DNA of 6,482 nucleotides. Source: DASUME01 sp041179425. GTDB lineage: Bacteria; Myxococcota_A; Polyangia; Polyangiales; DASUME01. The notes below the pieces were generated by a model. That model was not told the DNA's origin. It was given only the letters and a program-made list of their open reading frames with translations, and searched no databases. The stretch spans positions 1 to 6,482 of the forward strand of contig JBEGTL010000472.1 of NCBI GenBank assembly GCA_041179425.1, written 5' to 3'. Made by a program: the position numbers and the translations under genes. Positions 1 to 5,517 of this stretch are shown here, one piece after another (within the stretch, counting starts at the first letter, position 1; the number at the start of each line of letters is the position of its first letter).

Positions 1-407
1 GCGTGGCGCTCGAGCTCATCCCGGCCGAGAGTCCGCTCTCGCTGGCCGCCGATCCACTGCGCGTTCGCCAGGTGCTCATCAACTTGATCGGCAACGCCAT
101 CAAGTTCTCGGCAGGCCGCGGCGCAGCGCGCGTGCGCCTCAGCATGGAGGCCGAGAGCTGCGTGTGCGCGGTGGAGGACGACGGCATCGGCATCGCGTCC
201 GACAAGCTGGAGACGGTGTTTACCAGCTACAGCCAGGCGGATGGCGACGTGCGCCGCGTGTACGGAGGCACCGGCCTCGGTCTCTCCATCGCACGCTCGC
301 TGGTCCGTCTGCACGGCGGCGAGCTGTGGGTGGAGAGTGCGCTCGGGAGAGGGTCGGTGTTCCGCTTCCGGCTGCCCCGCGTCGAGGGTCTACGCGTGAG
401 TGCGTGA
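1..407 (+). CDS. Sensor histidine kinase, C-terminal ATPase domain (5' partial)
   Basis: This is the end of a two-component sensor kinase; the ATPase domain binds ATP and supplies the phosphate for histidine autophosphorylation. Counting the GTG at base 3 as residue 1, the N box lies at about residues 20-36 with N27 and N31, the G1 box is EDDGIGI at 58-64, F73 sits in the F-box position, and the G2 box is GGTGLGL at 88-94. The stretch between F and G2 (SYSQADGDVRRVYGG) is typical of hybrid-type kinases. The chain ends about 20 residues after the ATPase fold, so no receiver domain follows. The reading frame is open to the left edge, so the GTG at 3 is probably an internal valine codon. The dimerisation/His domain and any sensor domain lie outside the window, so the signal is unknown. 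It converges on the minus-strand cluster with a 36-base gap. The domain call is firm; the identity of the whole protein is not. Confidence 0.93.
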   Translation, partial: VALELIPAESPLSLAADPLRVRQVLINLIGNAIKFSAGRGAARVRLSMEAESCVCAVEDDGIGIASDKLETVFTSYSQADGDVRRVYGGTGLGLSIARSLVRLHGGELWVESALGRGSVFRFRLPRVEGLRVSA

Positions 408-443
408 GGCTCGCGGCAGTCGTCTCGGCGCCGGGCAGAGGAC
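408..443. other. Convergent gap between kinase and lipoprotein genes
   Basis: Two genes end facing each other across 36 bases. The only symmetric element is the eight-base palindrome CGGCGCCG (426-433), which has no loop and no T tract, so no intrinsic terminator is evident for either strand. Confidence 0.4.
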
Positions 444-770
444 TCAGAACCGCCGGTCGAACGTGGTGGGGTCTTCGTTGTCGGCGATGTTTTTGTCGTC
501 CACGGTGTCGGGCGGAGACGTGTCGTCGGTGTGGTGATCGACTAAGTCATCGACCCAGTCGATGAGCGGGATCGCCTTGCTGACCGTGGTCCCTGCGTCT
601 GTCTCGGGTACGGTGGTGGTGGGTCCGGAGTCTGCTGTCGGGGTCGGAACCGACGGCACGCCGCTGTCGACGACAGGGGTCGCGACCGGATCTTTTTCTT
701 CGTCGTCCGAGCAGGCCAGGATGCCGAGGCTCAGGACGAAGGCGAGCGCAAAACGTACGTTCGTTGCCAT
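444..770 (-). CDS. Small acidic lipoprotein, last gene of DUF4331 cluster
   Basis: A 108-residue predicted lipoprotein of no family I recognise. The N-terminus has a short basic start, a hydrophobic stretch and a lipobox ending ILAC, so Cys20 would be the lipidated residue. The mature chain is strikingly acidic, with about 22 Asp/Glu against 5 Lys/Arg. It splits into a Pro/Thr/Ser-rich linker with spaced DSG, DSG and DAG units (about residues 30-62) and a C-terminal segment (about 66-108) containing IDWVDDLVDHH and ending FDRRF. The linker style is common in myxobacterial lipoproteins. The start is supported by GAGG five bases upstream (776-779), which overlaps the stop codon of the DUF4331 gene; the genes are 7 bases apart, so translation is probably coupled. 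It may be a surface partner of the DUF4331 protein, but nothing in the sequence shows a function. The gene call is good; the role is unknown. Confidence 0.85.
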   Translation of the reverse strand: MATNVRFALAFVLSLGILACSDDEEKDPVATPVVDSGVPSVPTPTADSGPTTTVPETDAGTTVSKAIPLIDWVDDLVDHHTDDTSPPDTVDDKNIADNEDPTTFDRRF

Positions 771-777
771 GTCGTCC

Positions 778-2289
778 TCACATCGCGCCCGGGGTGGGCG
801 TCCTCAGGTACGGAAAGACCGCGTCGAACTGACTGTCTTCCTGGAGTGTCGCGTCGGTGAACGCGAGCTGGCCCGAGGGAGCATCTGCCTTGGGGAGCAG
901 GTAGCCCATCGCGACGCGCAGCTCGATGTCGACGACGTCGTCACCCGGGCGGCGACCGTTGGGAAAGCCAGCTGGATCGCAGCCGGTGTTGTCGAGCTTG
1001 AGTGCGCCTTCCACGAAGCAGGCGGCGGCACCCAGGCTGTTCTGCGCGCCCTTGGCCGTAGCCGGCAGCGCGGTGTTGAGGCGCATCATCTCGGCGGTCG
1101 AGCCGTTGGCGTTGACGTTGGGCACGCCCGTGAGGAACGCCGCGACGAGATCCGCGCGCGGGAACTTGTTGGGAGCGACCACACCAGCGCTGCCGAACAA
1201 CACCTCGAGCAGCTCGGGCAGGCTGGGGTTGGTCACGTAGCTGGCAAACTGCGCGTCGTCCTTGGGCTGACTGTTGTTGAACAGGTCCTTGTCCTTGATG
1301 CCGATCACGAGCTCGTTGACCAGCGGGCTACCCAGGCGTGAGATCTGCGTCCAGGCGCCGCCTTCGAACGACGGCAGCTCGAACGTGGAGCGTGGGTTGA
1401 CGATGCGCACCTGACGCACGCTGGCCGCGGTCCAGCCGCCCACCACGTCGCCCTTGCTCCCCTTGATGCACTTGATGGGGAGCTCGAGTGCGAGTGTGGT
1501 GATGTTGTTGTCTTCGAGGGAGTTGGGCGCGAGCGAGCGAGCCTCGCGCGTGGTGCCACCGGCGACGACGCTGGCTGGCGCGTTCACCAGGTCGAACACG
1601 GCGCCCAGGTTGACGGCGAACGACTCTTTGCGCTGACCGACGAACACGCGGCCGGGTAGGTCGCAGCCAGGCACCTTGATGTCGTACTGGTGCGCCTTGG
1701 CGTACGCCTCGTAGCCGGCCACCGAGCCGAAACTCTTGGTGCCGATGAAGTCGGCGGGCTTGTTGAAGACCTTGCTGCCGTCTTTTTGGCTGACGACGCC
1801 TTCGGACTTGCCGCCGCGTCGCAGCGAGAGTGTGTAGCTCTCTTTGACGTTGAGGTTCGAGGCGTCGTTGACGGAGATGGGCCCGATGTTGACGAGCGGG
1901 ATGGCCGTCTGCTTGCCTCCTGCGTCGACCGACAGACCCTTGCCGTTGGCGGCGAGGTTGCTGTCGAAACGAAAGCGGAAGGAGAGGTCTTCTTTGGCGT
2001 CGCCGTCGTTGTCGAGGTTGATCTCGTAGCTTGCCTCCGGGTCGAGCGCGAAGAAGTTGGGGCCCCCGTACGGCTCTTGAAACGGCTGATAATTGGCGAT
2101 GATGGTGACGTAGTCCTGGCGACCCGACTCGTAGCTCTTGAACAGATAGAAGTCGGTCGCGTCGGTCTTGGGGTTCTTGGTGATGAACGGGGCTTCGCGG
2201 TGGCTCGAGGCCAGCGCGCTGCCGGTCTGACTCACGAGCACTGCCGTGAGGGCGCCTGCCTTGAGCCACCTGGTGCGTTGTCGTCTCAT
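778..2289 (-). CDS. Secreted DUF4331 family protein
   Basis: A 503-residue exported protein of the DUF4331 family, whose function is not established. Its length fits the family. A signal peptide is clear: basic n-region (residues 1-10), hydrophobic core, and ALA at 25-27 before the cut. The family N-terminal hallmark SSHREAP follows at 28-34, then ATDFYLF at 44-50. A loop at 91-101 (N-x-D-N-D-G-D with D101) resembles a calcium-binding loop and precedes the strand SFRFRF. The C-terminal family signature FPNGRRPGDDVVDIELR is at 442-458. Cysteines C209, C274, C424 and C437 could form disulfides outside the cell. The ATG at 2289 is chosen because GGAGA lies six bases upstream and the signal peptide starts exactly there, although the frame stays open far upstream. 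A 125-base gap separates it from the upstream lipoprotein gene, and the acidic lipoprotein gene follows 7 bases downstream. The family call is firm. Confidence 0.93.
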   Translation of the reverse strand: MRRQRTRWLKAGALTAVLVSQTGSALASSHREAPFITKNPKTDATDFYLFKSYESGRQDYVTIIANYQPFQEPYGGPNFFALDPEASYEINLDNDGDAKEDLSFRFRFDSNLAANGKGLSVDAGGKQTAIPLVNIGPISVNDASNLNVKESYTLSLRRGGKSEGVVSQKDGSKVFNKPADFIGTKSFGSVAGYEAYAKAHQYDIKVPGCDLPGRVFVGQRKESFAVNLGAVFDLVNAPASVVAGGTTREARSLAPNSLEDNNITTLALELPIKCIKGSKGDVVGGWTAASVRQVRIVNPRSTFELPSFEGGAWTQISRLGSPLVNELVIGIKDKDLFNNSQPKDDAQFASYVTNPSLPELLEVLFGSAGVVAPNKFPRADLVAAFLTGVPNVNANGSTAEMMRLNTALPATAKGAQNSLGAAACFVEGALKLDNTGCDPAGFPNGRRPGDDVVDIELRVAMGYLLPKADAPSGQLAFTDATLQEDSQFDAVFPYLRTPTPGAM

Positions 2290-2414
2290 GTCTGCTCTCC
2301 TTGTTCCACGTGCTGTCTCGCGCCCGCATTGCGGACGTACGAGTCCTTGCGCAGCGCTGGTGCGCCACGTCTTCGTTGTTTGCCGAGGCTGTGAGCGGGT
2401 GGTCTCTGGGACGC
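2290..2414 (-). other. Intergenic gap before the DUF4331 gene
   Basis: This 125-base stretch is the only real break in the five-gene run. No coding potential with a start and ribosome site is seen. It holds an 11-base inverted repeat, CCGCA-T-TGCGG (2324-2334), 35-45 bases upstream of the DUF4331 start, and a weak five-pair stem with a seven-base loop at 2349-2365 that lacks a T-rich tail. I see no convincing -35/-10 pair. It may hold an internal promoter, a processing site or a control site, but the sequence alone does not show which. Confidence 0.4.
2296..2300 (-). promoter_or_regulatory. Ribosome binding site of the DUF4331 gene
   Basis: GGAGA on the minus strand lies six bases before the ATG at 2289. 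It supports that start over the long upstream extension of the same open frame. Confidence 0.65.
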
Positions 2415-2969
2415 TCAGCGCTCGCGCTTCACCGGGCTGAGGCTGCTGAACGTGTCTGCGATGGCGTGGGCCGCACGCTCGGCGCGCGGGCCTTGTGCGT
2501 GGGTCAGCGTGAGCACACTGCCGCCGTGGCTGATCAGCGTGCGGCCAGGCACGATGGCGTCGAACAGCCGATGAGAAGACTCGGCACCCGCGCGGGCCGC
2601 CGCGTCGTCCGCGTACTCGCAGAACGACACGCCGAGGCCCGTATCGCTGACCGCAAGCTCGCAGTAGAGAGCGCCGACGGTGCTCGCGAGCACCTGACGT
2701 TTGCGCGAGAGCAGGATGCCCTGGCGCTGCATGGCGGCGAACAGCTGCTCGGGGCGTACCGCTCGTGCGGGGCGCGCCTCGGCCTCCACGACGAGGCGTG
2801 TTCCGAGCGGCAGGCGACTCAGCTTGGGATCTGGCGTGAGAGCGCTGGCAGTGAGTGCCACCTCGGGCTTGGGCGAGGCCTTCGGCGCGGCCGGCGCGGA
2901 GGCGGGAGCCTGGCTGCAAGCGGACGCCCACAACGAACCGAGCAGCATCAGTGAAGCCATCTGTCGCAT
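2415..2969 (-). CDS. Predicted lipoprotein of unknown family
   Basis: A 184-residue protein I cannot place in a named family. It starts with a short hydrophobic signal and a lipobox-like WASAC ending at Cys18. The -3 position is Ala instead of the usual Leu/Val/Ile, so lipidation is likely but not certain. A Pro/Ala/Lys-rich linker (about 20-36) leads to a compact domain at about 50-178. That domain has YCELAVSDTGLGVSFCEYAD (102-121), where C103 and C117 could pair as a disulfide, and a Ser/Thr-Leu-rich strand near 150-156. The start at 2969 is supported by GGAGG (2976-2980) six bases upstream. The stop codon of the HupE-like gene lies between that site and the start, leaving a 2-base gap and implying translational coupling. 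Its place between a membrane protein and secreted proteins suggests an envelope role. Function unknown; the gene call is good. Confidence 0.82.
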   Translation of the reverse strand: MRQMASLMLLGSLWASACSQAPASAPAAPKASPKPEVALTASALTPDPKLSRLPLGTRLVVEAEARPARAVRPEQLFAAMQRQGILLSRKRQVLASTVGALYCELAVSDTGLGVSFCEYADDAAARAGAESSHRLFDAIVPGRTLISHGGSVLTLTHAQGPRAERAAHAIADTFSSLSPVKRER

Positions 2970-2971
2970 GT

Positions 2972-4081
2972 TCAACCTCCCACCACGCGCTCGTAAAACC
3001 AGACCAGCGACAGCGCGGCGATGGCGAGCGAGCCACCGCGCAACAAGACGAACCGGTAAAACCAGGCGTGACGCAGCACGAAGGCCAGCGGCACGAACAA
3101 CAGCACGAGGGCGAGCTGGCCGAGCTCGACGCCCACGTTGAAGGCGAACAGACCGCGCAGCAGCGAGGCGCCCGACAGGCCGAGGTCGGACAGCGCCGAC
3201 GAGAACCCAAAGCCGTGCAAGAGGCCGAGTGCAAACGCGATGCTCCAGCGGTCTCTGCCGAACACCGGCCACACGTTGTCGAGCGCGGCCACGGCGACCG
3301 ATGCTGCGATGGCAGGCTCGATCACCTCGGCCGACATGCTTACCACACCGAGGGCGGCGAGGCCGAGCGTGAGCGAGTGCGCGATGGTGAAGGCAGTCAC
3401 GACTCTGACTACGTCGCCGAGCACACTTCGGATCTGTGTCGCGGTCGAGGTCGTCTCTTGTTTGCGCCGCAGCACGGCGGGCAAGAGCAGGGCGAGCAAA
3501 AACAGCACGTGGTCGAGCCCGGACAAGATGTGCTCGACCCCACTGCGCACCAAGCTCAGACTCGACGTCGTCGTCGACGGTGGCCGCGCCAGGTCGAGCC
3601 GGGCCACGCGCTGCGGGTCGCTCAGCACGAGGGCCTGCGAGCCGGCTTGCACCACCGCACGGTGCTGTGGATCGAGCTCAAAAAACAGGCTGTACGTCAG
3701 CTCGAGCGGCGCGGCATCGACAGCACAGTCCACCGCGAGGGGCAGGCGAGCGTAAGGTCCGTCCGAGTGCTCGACCAAGCTGAGCGCCGAAGCGCGCACC
3801 GCGCAAACACGCCCACCGCGAGCAAGCTCGAGGTGGCGCAACGCGTACGTGGCTAGCTCTTCCTCGCGCGCCGAGAGCTCGCCCCAGGTCAGTGCACCAT
3901 CGCCGTCGTGGTCGAGCACCAGCGCGCGATCCAGGTCGCGAAGCGCGATGTCCCACTCGCCAGACAGCGCGTTGCCCTCCGTGGCCAGTCGCAAGTAGCT
4001 GTCGCTCGGCTTGTGTGCACTCGCGGGCAGTGCAACTGCGGCGCTCGCGAGTGCGAGCCCAACCCAGAGTCCTGTCTTCAT
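2972..4081 (-). CDS. HupE/UreJ-like membrane protein with periplasmic EF-hand-like loop
   Basis: A 369-residue membrane protein of the HupE/UreJ-like group. Some relatives are linked to nickel supply for hydrogenase or urease, but the substrate here is unproven. A signal peptide ends PASA at 19-22, so the mature chain would begin His23 (HKPSDSYL, typical of the group). A periplasmic domain of about 150 residues follows. It holds a full EF-hand-type loop at 57-68 (D57, D59, D61, G62, T65, E68) and two cysteines (C93, C119). The membrane part begins near 180 with about six helices and conserved polar motifs: EHILSGLDH (183-191), FTIAHSLTL (231-239), LLHGFGFSSAL (287-297) and FNVGVELGQL (314-323). 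H184, H191, H235, H289 and E319 are candidate metal ligands. The ATG at 4081 overlaps the TPR gene's stop (ATGA); upstream GAGAAG is only a moderate ribosome site, so coupling is likely. No urease or hydrogenase gene is visible nearby. Confidence 0.9.
   Translation of the reverse strand: MKTGLWVGLALASAAVALPASAHKPSDSYLRLATEGNALSGEWDIALRDLDRALVLDHDGDGALTWGELSAREEELATYALRHLELARGGRVCAVRASALSLVEHSDGPYARLPLAVDCAVDAAPLELTYSLFFELDPQHRAVVQAGSQALVLSDPQRVARLDLARPPSTTTSSLSLVRSGVEHILSGLDHVLFLLALLLPAVLRRKQETTSTATQIRSVLGDVVRVVTAFTIAHSLTLGLAALGVVSMSAEVIEPAIAASVAVAALDNVWPVFGRDRWSIAFALGLLHGFGFSSALSDLGLSGASLLRGLFAFNVGVELGQLALVLLFVPLAFVLRHAWFYRFVLLRGGSLAIAALSLVWFYERVVGG
2976..2980 (-). promoter_or_regulatory. 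Ribosome binding site spanning the HupE-like/lipoprotein junction
   Basis: GGAGG on the minus strand lies inside the last codons of the HupE-like gene. The TGA stop follows at once, and the next ATG starts at 2969, six bases from the site. A ribosome ending the first gene would sit on this site, which supports coupled translation. Confidence 0.7.
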
Positions 4082-5319
4082 GGCTTCTCACTTTCACTCG
4101 TGCGCGCTGCCACCCCGCCTCGCAGCGCGGCTGCGCTGGCGCGCACGTGCGGCGCTTCGAAGTGCGTGGTCTCGAGCCACGCCAACACTGGCTGTGCCGC
4201 AGCGACGTCACCGGTGCGCTGTGCCGCTTCGAGCACCAGGCGCGCATCCCACGCCTCGTGCTGCAAGGCCCAGCTCGCGAGTGCGAGCGGCAGCGCGCGC
4301 TTCGGGTCGCCCAACGCAAGCCACAGCCGAGCTTCCTCGCGCTGATGTACCGAGTCTCCGCGTAGACGACTCGCGGCAAAGCCTTCGCGCGCACGCGCCG
4401 AGGCCGGACCTTGTCGCTCGTGTAGCGCGAGCTCGGCCAGGGCTTCGCGCAAGAGCAGTGCATCGTCGGCGCGGTGTGCTTGCACCAGCTGCCTGGCCTG
4501 CTCGGCGCGGCCGGTGTCGAGCAAGAGGTCTGCGTAGAGCGCGCGCGTGTAGCGATCCCCGGCATCGATCGCGAGCGCCGCGCGCAGGTGGTGCTCGCTC
4601 AGCTCAGTCGCGCCCGACCAGTAGGAGACCTCCCCGGCGAGCGAGTGCAGATAGGCTTGCTCACTCGTGTCGCGCGTGTGCTGCAGCGCGCCGGCCAGCG
4701 CTGCGCTCGCCTGTGCCGCCTCGCCGGTCAGTGCCTGGATCGGCGCCAGGCAGGCGACGTGAAGTGCGGAAGACACCAAGCTCGTCAGCTGCTCGCAGCT
4801 CGCACGCGCCTCGTCGTAGCGGCCGACCACGGTGAGCACGGTTGCGCGCGTGAGCCAGGCCTGTGCGTTTGCCGGCTCCTGCTCGAGTGCGCGCTCGAGG
4901 TCGACCAGCGCACCGCCGAAGTCGTGGCGCGACTGCAAGATGGTCGCACGCAAGAGCCGAACTTCTGCCGCCGGGTCGGGCGCGGCGGCGAAGGGCAACA
5001 GAGCTGCCTCGGCCGCGCCAAGGTAACGAGGGTCGCCTTCTCGCCGCGAGGCCTCGATGTACGCCCGCGCCAGAGCGAGCGCGCGATTCCGGTCGCCAGG
5101 GGCCCGCTCCACGCTCTTTTGCAGTGCCTCGAGGGCCTGGACGTCGGCGTCCGCGCGGGCCGGGACCCGCGCTACCACTTGGTCGTCGCGCTCGGGGCGA
5201 ACGACCCCCGTTGCGGGATGGGTCACGGCGGCCAGCACCAGGACGGCGGCGACACTTCCGATCAGCAGTGCGCGCGCCGGAACACGCGAAGTGAGCGGCT
5301 CGGCCGCGAGCGTGAACAT
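4078..5319 (-). CDS. Signal-anchored tetratricopeptide repeat (TPR) protein
   Basis: A 413-residue TPR protein, first gene of the minus-strand cluster. One hydrophobic segment (about 17-33) follows a short N-terminus and would anchor it in the inner membrane or act as a signal, with the rest in the periplasm. Alpha-helical TPR-like repeats fill most of the chain. The clearest are at about 118-151 (LLRATILQSRHDFGGALVDL), 152-185 (WLTRATVLTVVGRYDEA) and 221-254, with weaker ones near 72-105, 255-285 and 326-385. The motif EGDPRYLGAAEAAL (94-107) resembles TPR proteins I recall beside HupE/UreJ-like genes. TPR arrays usually bind proteins, so a scaffold for the other cluster products is plausible. 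The ATG at 5319 is preferred because GGAGGG lies eight bases upstream; a GTG at 5337 in the same frame has no good ribosome site. Its stop overlaps the HupE-like start by four bases. The TPR call is firm; the role is inferred. Confidence 0.88.
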   Translation of the reverse strand: MFTLAAEPLTSRVPARALLIGSVAAVLVLAAVTHPATGVVRPERDDQVVARVPARADADVQALEALQKSVERAPGDRNRALALARAYIEASRREGDPRYLGAAEAALLPFAAAPDPAAEVRLLRATILQSRHDFGGALVDLERALEQEPANAQAWLTRATVLTVVGRYDEARASCEQLTSLVSSALHVACLAPIQALTGEAAQASAALAGALQHTRDTSEQAYLHSLAGEVSYWSGATELSEHHLRAALAIDAGDRYTRALYADLLLDTGRAEQARQLVQAHRADDALLLREALAELALHERQGPASARAREGFAASRLRGDSVHQREEARLWLALGDPKRALPLALASWALQHEAWDARLVLEAAQRTGDVAAAQPVLAWLETTHFEAPHVRASAAALRGGVAARTSESEKP

Positions 5320-5517
5320 CCGATGAACCCTCCGCACAACCTACGCACGGGGCTCCTGGTCGGATCTGAGGCAGGACAAAATCGCACGCACGACCCACGG
5401 CGGGCAGCCGTCGGGCCTGCTCTTTGCTCTTCTGCTCGGCGCCTGGTACCAACGCGTACCCGCGATGGCGTAGAGTGCGCGTGGTCCGCGGCGCGTGCTG
5501 CGACGAGCTGGAGTCCG
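5320..5517. promoter_or_regulatory. Divergent intergenic region, likely promoters for both directions
   Basis: The TPR cluster and the saccharopine-dehydrogenase-like gene start on opposite sides of this 198-base region, so at least one promoter in each direction is expected. On the plus strand TAGAGT at 5471-5476 could be a -10 element about 40 bases before the ATG, but no good -35 matches it. A near-tandem repeat (TGCTCTT, TGCTCTT, then C and TGCTC) lies at 5418-5437, and a GGTAC/GTACC inverted repeat with a six-base gap at 5445-5460. Any of these could bind a regulator; none is diagnostic. Confidence 0.35.
5328..5333 (-). promoter_or_regulatory. Ribosome binding site that fixes the TPR gene start
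   Basis: GGAGGG on the minus strand lies eight bases before the ATG at 5319. It decides between that ATG and the in-frame GTG at 5337, because a GTG start would place this strong site inside the coding sequence. Confidence 0.7.

Noticed and set aside
1..407. Reading the kinase fragment as a complete small ATPase protein from the GTG at base 3
   Set aside because: The frame is open to the window edge and the ATPase fold lacks its usual upstream dimerisation region, so a gene cut by the window is far more likely.
426..433. CGGCGCCG palindrome as a bidirectional terminator
   Set aside because: It has no loop and no T tract, and such short palindromes are expected by chance at this GC content.
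2349..2365. GCGCA/TGCGC stem-loop as a terminator after the unknown lipoprotein gene
   Set aside because: The stem has only five pairs and no run of T follows on either strand.
2290..3234. Upstream extension of the DUF4331 reading frame by about 315 residues
   Set aside because: It runs through the lipoprotein gene and into the HupE-like gene in another frame, is rich in Arg/Ser/Cys low-complexity sequence, and the ATG at 2289 has a ribosome site plus a signal peptide. It is an open frame caused by high GC.
2855..3856. Long plus-strand open frame opposite the HupE-like gene
   Set aside because: The product is Arg/Gln/Glu/His-rich without any recognisable motif, and the minus-strand frames here encode clear families with signal peptides.
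4043..4288. Exact 16-base repeat (GCTCGCGAGTGCGAGC) at 4043-4058 and 4273-4288
   Set aside because: Both copies fall in coding sequence and encode Leu-Ala-Leu-Ala-Ser-like stretches in the signal peptide of the HupE-like protein and in a TPR helix, so shared codon preference explains them.
5320..5337. GTG at 5337 as the TPR gene start
   Set aside because: It lacks a good upstream ribosome site and would place GGAGGG inside the coding region; the ATG at 5319 is correctly spaced from that site.
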